NCBI GenBank assembly: GCA_018384365.1
Contig: JAHAYX010000055.1
Coordinates: forward strand, 1 to 63,352
Source of the DNA: Clostridiaceae bacterium
Lineage (GTDB): Bacteria; Bacillota; Clostridia; Oscillospirales; QAMX01
Direction of reading: 5' to 3'
DNA: 63,352 bases
Made by a program: the position numbers and the translations under genes. The notes beneath the pieces are model-generated. The model did no database searches, had not been told where the DNA came from, and worked only from the letters and a program-made list of their open reading frames with translations. Shown in pieces: positions 1-7,112 of this stretch (position 1 is its first letter; each line of letters opens with the position of its first letter).

Positions 1-691
1 CCACGCGAGGGCGAGAATTGAAATCCTCCCGCAATGGACTTGATGGACAGCACTACGGAGGGACCCCCTCCACGCGAGGGCGAGAATTGAAATAACACAT
101 AGAATCACCCCTTACCCTGGTAAGTTAGACGCCCTCCACGCGAGGGCGAGAATTGAAATAGAGCATATCCGCATATCGTGGGCGATCTGGACGGACGCCC
201 TCCACGCGAGGGCGAGAATTGAAATTCCCGGATATACTGTTTCGGATACCGCAGGCGCTCGACGCCCTCCACGCGAGGGCGAGAATTGAAATATCCAAGC
301 CAGAAAATATGATCTCGCTGCCGTTGACGCCCTCCACGCGAGGGCGAGAATTGAAATACCCCCGTTCTGTTCCTGCACCTCTGCAAGCACGTTCGACGCC
401 CTCCACGCGAGGGCGAGAATTGAAATAATCTGGAACTGCGTTTTGCAGAAGGGAGGCTTTACGCGACGCCCTCCACGCGAGGGCGAGAATTGAAATCTGT
501 CTGCTCCGCCTGTGTGCGGATTGCCTTGGACGCCCTCCACGCGAGGGCGAGAATTGAAATTTCAAGCTCAGTGTCGTTACACCAGCTGTAAAGGGACGCC
601 CTCCACGCGAGGGCGAGAATTGAAATAGATTCGATCATGATATCCTGCACCATGTTGTAGACGCCCTCCACGCGAAGGTGAGAATTGAAAT
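1..691 (+). CRISPR. CRISPR array, type I-C-like, 11 repeats and 10 spacers (left end cut)
   Basis: The 32-bp repeats begin GACGCCCTCC and end GAGAATTGAAAT. They carry a GCCCTC/GAGGGC stem and the ATTGAAAT tag typical of type I-C arrays. Repeats lie at 1-24 (partial), 62-93, 128-159, 194-225, 261-292, 326-357, 395-426, 465-496, 529-560, 595-626 and 660-691. Spacers are 32-38 bp and all different. The last repeat is degenerate (AAGGTGAG in place of AGGGCGAG), as expected at the trailer end, so the leader and cas genes should lie left of the window. Repeat 62-93 has C for G at its fourth base. No cas gene is present in the window. Open frames reading through the array are repeat artefacts. Confidence 0.97.
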
Positions 692-871
692 AGACAGCGG
701 TACAGCGTCTGTGCCGGAAATATCGATGCAGCATGGTGTTTTCTACGGCAACACAGCCGGATTTCAGCGCGATTCCCGGGCGGTTTGGCGGCCAACAGAA
801 CTGATTGCGGACGTGGAGCCGCTTTATCGGGCCATGCGCGAAATTGCACAATTAGAATCTTTCTTGTGAAA
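692..871. other. array-flanking stretch, no clear gene
   Basis: A short plus-strand frame (678-869) starts with a GTG inside the degenerate terminal repeat and encodes 63 residues of unrecognised sequence. It has no ribosome site, so it is more likely a remnant or chance frame than a gene. Confidence 0.3.
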
Positions 872-919
872 AGGGTCTGTCCCAAATTCGGTGTTTAAGC
901 AGAATTTGGGACAGACCCT
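872..919 (-). terminator. 18-bp perfect inverted repeat, terminator-like
   Basis: The arms 872-889 (AGGGTCTGTCCCAAATTC) and 902-919 are perfect complements around a 12-nt loop. On the minus strand the hairpin is followed by TTTTC, so it can end transcription of the AraC-type gene at 961-1848. A stem this long and perfect also fits a small dispersed inverted-repeat element. Confidence 0.6.
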
Positions 920-960
920 AGTAACTTATTATTTAAAAACTATTCCATAAAAGGAACGGG

Positions 961-1848
961 TCAAGCCTTCTTTTTCACCGGCCTGATAACCTGATATCCT
1001 AATTTTTCGGGGTAGTGTCTCTGGTAAATCTGACACTCCTCTTCATTCCATTCATATCCCTTCTCCGCCGGGTCGAAGGAAAATGCCAGTTTTTCCACAG
1101 CACTCATAACCTCAGCGTTTTCTGACATATAATCAAACACCGGATAAGAAAACACAAGGTAATCACTTGCAGGAAATTCTCTGATTTCGAACCCCTGTGG
1201 TATTTCCCCTGCATAGTCCACAGGCACGCCCGTTCCGTAAAAATACACTTTTTTCTCCCCGGTCTTTTTCCAGCCGGCAGTATGTGCGGTTACGATGGGA
1301 TGTGCCATCTTATCCATACTCGTAACAAATCCGCAAACCTCATCACAATCATGATACTTCCAGAAATCGCCGTAATCTTCTGCTCTTTCTTCCCATATTC
1401 CCAAATACTTATGTGCCGGAATATGTTCTACACGAACGTCTAATCTTTTTTCTTCCATCGTCTTTATCCTCTCTTCATCATATTTGGGGAGCCGCACATC
1501 TTTACGTATTGTCATTGGTACAGGCTTGTTTTTTCTTCTGTAAGCAGCCGGTGTGCACCCGTACTGTTCCTTAAAAGCCCTCGTCAGGGCTTCCTGCGAA
1601 GAAAATCCATATTTGACAGCGATATCAAGAATCCGTTCCCTCGTATCTCTGATTTCCTCAGTGATTATAGCCAGTCTTCTTCCGGCAATATAGGATTTCA
1701 TCGTCATGCCGGTAATATCATGAAACATGCAGGAACAGTACCATGGTGAATACCCTACAGCGTTCGAAACCTGTTGCAGCGTCGGCAATTCTTCCATATT
1801 CTCTTCAATCCAATCAATCATTTGCTGTACCACTTCAACACTTTGCAT
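961..1848 (-). CDS. AraC-family regulator with GyrI-like effector domain
   Basis: This 295-residue protein has an AraC-type double helix-turn-helix in residues 1-110, including the second-helix pattern GFSSQEALTRAFKEQYGCTP. A GyrI/Rob-like ligand-binding domain follows from about residue 127 to the end. The layout matches one-component regulators that bind small hydrophobic or cationic compounds; the ligand cannot be read from sequence. The ATG at 1848 follows GAGGAG. The gene stands alone, with a T-tailed hairpin upstream (1923-1962) and a hairpin downstream (872-919). The effector domain resembles the free-standing GyrI-like protein at 42625-43257. Confidence 0.9.
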   Translation of the reverse strand: MQSVEVVQQMIDWIEENMEELPTLQQVSNAVGYSPWYCSCMFHDITGMTMKSYIAGRRLAIITEEIRDTRERILDIAVKYGFSSQEALTRAFKEQYGCTPAAYRRKNKPVPMTIRKDVRLPKYDEERIKTMEEKRLDVRVEHIPAHKYLGIWEERAEDYGDFWKYHDCDEVCGFVTSMDKMAHPIVTAHTAGWKKTGEKKVYFYGTGVPVDYAGEIPQGFEIREFPASDYLVFSYPVFDYMSENAEVMSAVEKLAFSFDPAEKGYEWNEEECQIYQRHYPEKLGYQVIRPVKKKA

Positions 1849-2515
1849 CTTACACGCTCCTCACAAGAAAGATCATACTCCGTTAATAAGACAATTGTTT
1901 GATGTTTCTTGGGATTATCCTATAAAAATCCCTCATACTGTTCTTTACAACGTATGAGGGATAGTCTCTTTCTATTTGATTCGCTGCCGACTTTTCCTTA
2001 TATGCAAGGAATTCAAATATAACAATTGTTTTCTTGTATTTGTGCTTTTCAGTATAGCATATCACAGCCCGTTTGTCACCGGTCCCTTCCGGTTATTGAA
2101 TCACTCGAACCGCTTCCTCCGCCTTTTCAATGCCTTACATCTCTTCAGGGCATTCCATCCCTAACAGACCACACGCCTTACACAGCACCTTCTGCACCAT
2201 ATCCGCCAAAAACAGTCGTATCCTTTTCCTCTTTTCATCGGCTTGTAAATGTGTAAAACCGCCAGCTAATTCCGCCGTGTGAGCGTTATTCCAGCGTAAT
2301 GCCGGCGCGTGGCAGTCGGATCGTTCAGCTGCCTTAGTATGTATGGACCAGCCTGGCAGTACATTCTCGAAAAATCGAAATCCTTCGCGGCTTTTGCTTG
2401 CAGCAGTGCAGTAAGCAATGCCATTACACGGAATTTGAATGCAAACAGGATGCGGAATCATGGGTGTTGCTGCATAGCCGGGAAATCTGATAAAGGAAGA
2501 CATGGAGTGAATAGA
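1849..2515. other. 667-bp intergenic region
   Basis: No supportable gene was found. It holds a T-tailed minus-strand hairpin at 1923-1962. A minus-strand frame ending near 2135 has a Cys-containing tail that could be a decayed gene end, but nothing in it is recognisable. Confidence 0.4.
1923..1962 (-). terminator. hairpin with minus-strand T-tract
   Basis: ATCCCTCATAC (1928-1938) pairs perfectly with GTATGAGGGAT (1952-1962) over a 13-nt loop. On the minus strand five T residues follow. It is either a terminator of a lost minus-strand gene or an attenuator in the leader of the AraC-type gene. Confidence 0.55.
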
Positions 2516-4349
2516 ATGAAAAAGAAATTTTGTTTTCTGCTGGCGATTTTGATGCTTGTGACGCTGTTTGCGGGCTGTGTCACAAACAACACCGCGAAAA
2601 AGGATACAGACACAATCACTGTGTATTTGTGGACCACTGCAATGTATGATAAATACGCACCCTACGTCCAGTCTCAGCTTCCGGATATCAATATCCAATT
2701 TGTAGTGGGCAATAATGATCTTGATTTCTATAAATTCATAAAATGAGAATGGGAAGCTCCCGGATATCATTACCTGCTGCCGTTTCTCGCTGCATGATGC
2801 TTCGCCGCTGAAGGACAACCTGATGGATCTGTCCGTCACCTCCGAAGCCGGTATAATCTACGACTCCTATCTTCAGAGCTTTACCAATGAGGATGGCAGT
2901 GTCAACTGGCTGCCAATGTGCGCCGATGTACATGGATTTATTACCAACAGGGCGTTGTTTGATGAGTATGATATTCCTCTGCCTACGGATTATGAAAGTT
3001 TTATAGCTGCATGCCAGGCCTTTGAAGCGATAGGCATACGGGGCTATGTCGGTGATTACGCCTATGACTATACCTGTATGGAAACCCTGCAGGGCGTGTC
3101 CATTCCGGAGCTTACCTCCCTGGAAGGATATAAGTGGCGGACAGCATATTCAGATCCTGCAAGCACGGATCGTGTCGGGCTGGATGATATTGTCTGGCCG
3201 GTTGTCTTTGATCAGATGGAGCAATTTATCCAGGATGTGAGTCTGACTCCTGATGTTTTGGAATTTGGCTATGATGCCCCGGTCAATATGTTTGCAAACG
3301 GCGAGGCTGCCATGATCTACGGCAGCTCGGCGAGAGTGTCGGAGTTCCGGAATCAGGGCATTGACACGGTCGTTCTGCCCTTCTTCGGGCAGAACGGAGA
3401 GCAGTGGCTGATGACCACGCCTTATTTGCAGGTGGCGTTGAACCGCAATCTGGAAAAGAATGAATCCCGCCGGGAGAAGGCGATGAAAGTCCTGGATGTG
3501 ATGATTTCCGAGGGAGGGCAGACCCTGCTTCCCACCGGACTGGATGTCCTGAGCTACAGCCAGGATGTTGGCATTCAGCTTACCGATTGTCTGAAAAACC
3601 TGCAACTGTTGATCGAACAGAACCATATGTATATCCGTATTGCATCCAATGACTGCTTTGCTGTGTCCAAGGATGTTGTTTCAAAGATGATTACGGGCGA
3701 ATACAACGCGCAGCAGGCTTATGAAGCATTCGACGCACAGCTTCGCGCACCAAAGGCTGCTTCCGCAGAGATTGTCATGACTTCCGGGAAATCGTACTCT
3801 AACATTTTCCATAGTAATGGCGGCAGCGAAGCCTATTCTGTCATGGCGAACTCTCTTCGGGAGGTTTATGGCAGCGATGTGCTCATTGCGACCGGCAACA
3901 GCTTCACAGGCACCGTGCTTCAGGCGGATTACACGGAAAAGATGGTGGGCTGTATGATTATGCCCAATGGCCTGGTGTCTTTCCACCGCGATATGACCGG
4001 TGCGGAGCTGAAGGAGACCATCAAGGCTTATGTGGAAGGCATTGATGGCGGCTTCAATCCGTTTAATCGAGGTTCTCTGCCTGTTGTCAGTGGCATTACG
4101 ATTGAAGTTAAAGAGAACAAGGGCACGTATACCCTGACTAAGGTGAAAAGAGACGGCAAGGAGATCGGGGACGATGAAACTTTTTCGGTAACCTGTCTGG
4201 CGACTTATGCAAATTTTGCTCCTTTCCTTGCAGATGAAAGCCGTGAGTTCATGCTGGGTGAGGAAAATGTAAAGACTGTCTGGACGAATGCTGTCAAATC
4301 AGGCAGTGTTGTACTTGCCCAGCCGGAACAGTACATCAAAGTGAAATAA
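2516..4349 (+). pseudogene. extracellular solute-binding lipoprotein with 5'-nucleotidase-C-like domain, frameshifted
   Basis: The ATG at 2516 follows GGAG and encodes a lipoprotein signal peptide (lipobox LFAGC, Cys at residue 21) and the start of a type 1-like solute-binding domain. The frame stops at TGA 2744-2746 and continues in the +1 frame to 4349. Removing one A from the A4 run at 2740-2743 would join the halves as FINENGKLPDI, giving about 610 residues. After the binding domain (to about residue 390) the C-terminal part resembles the 5'-nucleotidase C-terminal domain (GNSFTGTVLQ, GGFNPFNRGSLPVV) without a catalytic metallophosphatase part. The gene could be a true pseudogene, a phase-variable gene or a read error. 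Similar lipoproteins often accompany hybrid kinases like those at 10-20 kb. Confidence 0.8.
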
Positions 4350-4601
4350 TTCACGGGGAACTGACGCGAAGTATTGTTCGAAAAGGGGAGTGGTTTCCCA
4401 TGGGAATCACGGCGTCCGATTTGATATGTTCGTGTCGGAAACGATCTGCACATGGAATGGTGTGTTTGGCGAATCCCGGTGACAGGATTGGAAACACGTG
4501 TGGTTTTGACCTGTACGGATCAGCCCAACATGGAAAAAACTGAGATCCCGCCGCACATGGAGTATCTTTCCGTGAGAGAGTTATATAGGTTATTCAAACA
4601 C

Positions 4602-4634
4602 AAAAGGAGATACCGTTTGAACGGATCTCCTTTT
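4602..4634 (+). terminator. rho-independent terminator, probably bidirectional
   Basis: AAAAGGAGAT (4602-4611) pairs with ATCTCCTTTT (4625-4634). The inner arms CCGTT and AACGG also pair, leaving a 2-nt loop and one bulged A. Confidence 0.75.
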
Positions 4635-4963
4635 CTTATGCAGAAGAGTATCCACGGCTCCAGCGAGAAATATGCGGACGGATTATGAAACACAGCGAAA
4701 AACGGATGAATCGATGAGGAAAAGGGATCGAGCAGTGTCCGGGATCGCTGAGGTAAATGAGAAACGCGGAAGGCAATTGAAATGGAGCCCGGCATTGCAG
4801 ATGGATTTGGAAGGATGACGGATACGTGCATGAAAAGCTTTGGGCCGGGGAAGTCAAGTCTGCGAAGGAAGCAAAGAAGCGCCTGCGCGGCGGGAACATC
4901 GAGGACTGAGCGCCGGGGAAAAGCGGGACATCGAGGGAAATCACGCTTTCGTCACATCAGAGA

Positions 4964-4991
4964 ATTGCCGGCCTGCGCGGGCAGCTTTTTT
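4964..4991 (+). terminator. terminator-like hairpin with T6
   Basis: A GC-rich stem (TTGCCGGC with GCGGGCAG, one internal mismatch) is followed by six T residues on the plus strand. Confidence 0.6.
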
Positions 4992-5029
4992 CGTTTAGAA
5001 ACTTTGCTGCCCGAAGCAGGGTATATTGG

Positions 5030-5058
5030 TTGCAATCCACAGGGCGCCATGTTATACT
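5030..5058 (+). promoter_or_regulatory. sigma-A-type promoter for the glycosyltransferase pair
   Basis: TTGCAA (5030-5035) and TATACT (5053-5058) are 17 bp apart. Transcription should begin near 5065. This rules out the ATG at 5026 as the start of the downstream gene. Confidence 0.8.
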
Positions 5059-5091
5059 AAAAATGAATCGAAATTGAGGGAGGCGGGTGCA

Positions 5092-6408
5092 ATCAAACGG
5101 CATATTTTCTCTGCGGTCAGATTGGTTGCCATCTTTGCCGCGACCCTTTTTGGACTCTGGCTGCTGCTCTTTTGCTCGACATTGATTCCCAATGCTGCGC
5201 TCCGCTCCAATATGGAGCGCAGTGCCCTGTCCTACGCCCAACGGGAAGGCTTTGAATTTACGCAGGGCGACCGCCTGAACGCAGTGGCTGATCATTATGC
5301 CGACGCGATCTGGCTGAATATCGCGTGGAATATGGGCATTGGCAACCCGCTGGTTTCCTCCATTCAAACGGAATACTACGATGGCGGCGAACTGGGCGAA
5401 AACGCCGGACTGTATTATACGGTGACCGAAGGAACGGCGCCCAATACCGATTATACCCGTTACTGGCACGGAACGGCTGCCTTTATCCGTATTTTGCATC
5501 TTTTTACGGATGTTGAGGGCGTAAAACGGATTGGATTTGTTTCATTCCTGCTCCTGACCGCCGTATCCGCAGGGCTGCTGATCAAATTGCGGCACGGAGA
5601 CCTGGCCGTATTGCTGGTGCTGGCGCTGGCCTTCGTCCAGATCTGGAATATCCGCCTGAGCATGGAATATCAGCCGGCTTTTCTGGTGGCCTTTGCGCTG
5701 CTGCCCTTCTATTTACTGCTGGAAAAACGGGGAAACCGCTGCCTGACATCGCTCAGCGTGATCGGCGGCGCCGCTGTTGCGTTTTTTGATTTTCTGACAA
5801 CGGAAACCGTTGTGCTTCTGCTGCCGCTGATTCTGGTTATTGCCATTCGCTCCAGAGAAAACCGCCTCGGCTCTTTTCGGGAGAACCTGCCGCTGCTGAT
5901 CCGGTGCGCGGCCGGATGGTGCGGCGCATATGCCGGTACTTTTGCGCTGAAGTGGCTGTCGGCCAGCCTTGTCACCGGAACAAATGCGTTTGCTTCCGCG
6001 CTCAGTGCGGCGGAGGTTCGTATGTTGGGCGGCAGCATACCGGAGATCGCTGCATCCGATCTGCCCGAACATTTCTTCTCCGGCATTTTTGCGAATCTGA
6101 CCGTTCTGTTCGGCGGAACCGCACGCCTGGACTATACCCGGGTTTTTCTGGGCCTTGCCCTGACATTTTTGGTGCTGTTTTCCCTGTGGTATCTCCTGCG
6201 CACCAAAGAAACGCAGCCGGCTGCATCGGCTCTCGTATTTTGCCTGGGCGGTGTCGTGTTTCTTCGCTTCCTTTTCCTGAACAACCATTCTTATCTGCAC
6301 GAGTTTTTTGTCTATCGCGCTCTGGTCAGTCCGGTGATGGCTGTATTCACGGCGCTGCGGATGAATGTTTCTCTGCCCCGGTCGAAAAAAAGGAGGCGGA
6401 AAACATAG
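5092..6408 (+). CDS. polytopic membrane protein, possible GT-C-like glycosyltransferase (apparent ATC start)
   Basis: The reading frame contains no ATG, GTG or TTG at the right distance from its ribosome site. GGAGG at 5079-5083 sits 8 nt before ATC at 5092, and reading from there gives MKRHIFSAVRL followed at once by a transmembrane helix, a natural N terminus. The protein would be 438 residues, with an N-terminal helix, an outward loop of about 120 residues and roughly eight more membrane segments. This layout resembles GT-C-type membrane glycosyltransferases and related polytopic proteins, but I see no diagnostic motif. It overlaps the GT2 gene by 4 nt, so the two are probably translated together and act in one surface-glycan step. 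The TTG at 5074 lies upstream of the ribosome site and is unlikely to be used. Confidence 0.65.
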   Translation: MKRHIFSAVRLVAIFAATLFGLWLLLFCSTLIPNAALRSNMERSALSYAQREGFEFTQGDRLNAVADHYADAIWLNIAWNMGIGNPLVSSIQTEYYDGGELGENAGLYYTVTEGTAPNTDYTRYWHGTAAFIRILHLFTDVEGVKRIGFVSFLLLTAVSAGLLIKLRHGDLAVLLVLALAFVQIWNIRLSMEYQPAFLVAFALLPFYLLLEKRGNRCLTSLSVIGGAAVAFFDFLTTETVVLLLPLILVIAIRSRENRLGSFRENLPLLIRCAAGWCGAYAGTFALKWLSASLVTGTNAFASALSAAEVRMLGGSIPEIAASDLPEHFFSGIFANLTVLFGGTARLDYTRVFLGLALTFLVLFSLWYLLRTKETQPAASALVFCLGGVVFLRFLFLNNHSYLHEFFVYRALVSPVMAVFTALRMNVSLPRSKKRRRKT

Positions 6409-7076
6409 AATTCACGTTTTTAATGCCCTGTCTGAATGAGGCATCCACCCTGAAAGGCTGTATCTGTGAAGCGCAAAGCGCCATCGCGCGCCTTGGTCTG
6501 GATGCCGAAGTGCTGATTGCCGATAATTGTTCCACAGATGGATCGCCGGAGATCGCCGCCGGATGCGGGGCGCGTGTGATCCGCGTGGCGGAACGCGGCT
6601 ATGGCGCTGCGCTGATCGGTGGAATTCACGCGGCAAACGGGAAATATATCCTCATGGGGGACTGTGACGGCAGCTATGACTTCGCCCACCCTGATTTATT
6701 TGTCGAAGCGCTCCGCCGCGGTGCATCTTTCGTGGTGGGGGACCGTTTTGCGGGCGGCATTGAGCCCGGAGCCATGCCCTGGAGCCACCGCTGGGGCGTT
6801 CCCATGCTGTCGGCGCTGGGACGTTGGCGTTTTCAAACGGATGTACGCGATTTTCACTGCGGACTCCGGGGATTTGAAAGGGCTTTTGCGTTGGAACTGA
6901 ACCTCTGCTGCCCCGGCATGGAATTTGCCACCGAGATGATTGCCCGTTTTGCGCAAAAGGGCGCAAAAATTGCACAGGTACCCACGTCATTACGAAAAGA
7001 CAAACGTTCCGGCAAGCCCCATTTGCGCACCGTGCGCGATGGCTTCCGCCATTTGGCTTTTCTTTGCCATAAATAA
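6405..7076 (+). CDS. GT2-family glycosyltransferase (apparent ATA start)
   Basis: The protein begins MEFTFLMPCLNEA if read from ATA at 6405, which lies 8 nt after GGAGG (6392-6396) and overlaps the TAG stop of the previous gene. The next ATG would remove the first beta strand of the nucleotide-sugar fold. It has 223 residues with the GT-A features DNCSTDGS (about 40-47) and a DCD metal motif at 86-88. It resembles polyprenyl-phosphate sugar transferases of the DPM1 type without membrane segments. It may load a sugar on a lipid carrier for the neighbouring membrane protein; that link is inference. Confidence 0.8.
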   Translation: MEFTFLMPCLNEASTLKGCICEAQSAIARLGLDAEVLIADNCSTDGSPEIAAGCGARVIRVAERGYGAALIGGIHAANGKYILMGDCDGSYDFAHPDLFVEALRRGASFVVGDRFAGGIEPGAMPWSHRWGVPMLSALGRWRFQTDVRDFHCGLRGFERAFALELNLCCPGMEFATEMIARFAQKGAKIAQVPTSLRKDKRSGKPHLRTVRDGFRHLAFLCHK

Positions 7077-7112
7077 CACGCAGGAATTAAAAAAAGAACA
7101 GGAGAGAGGAAA

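Larger units (their letters stand above)
4350..5029. other. 680-bp region with decayed coding remnants and two terminators
   Basis: No intact gene was found. A plus-strand frame at about 4781-4909 ends in a coherent lysine-rich tail (AKEAKKRLRGG) and stops at 4909. A T-tailed hairpin follows at 4964-4991, which suggests the end of a degraded gene. A second hairpin lies at 4602-4634. Confidence 0.4.

Noticed and set aside
105-851. Overlapping open frames with repeated PSRGG/ALAWRAS-type peptides
   Set aside because: They are translations of the CRISPR repeat unit on the opposite strand, not genes.
2135-2839. Minus-strand frame with a Cys-containing C terminus
   Set aside because: Most of it is antisense to the lipoprotein gene. 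The remaining tail has no recognisable domain or ribosome site.
5026-5091. ATG at 5026 or TTG at 5074 as start of the membrane protein
   Set aside because: The ATG lies upstream of the promoter -10, and the TTG lies before the GGAGG site with no ribosome site of its own.
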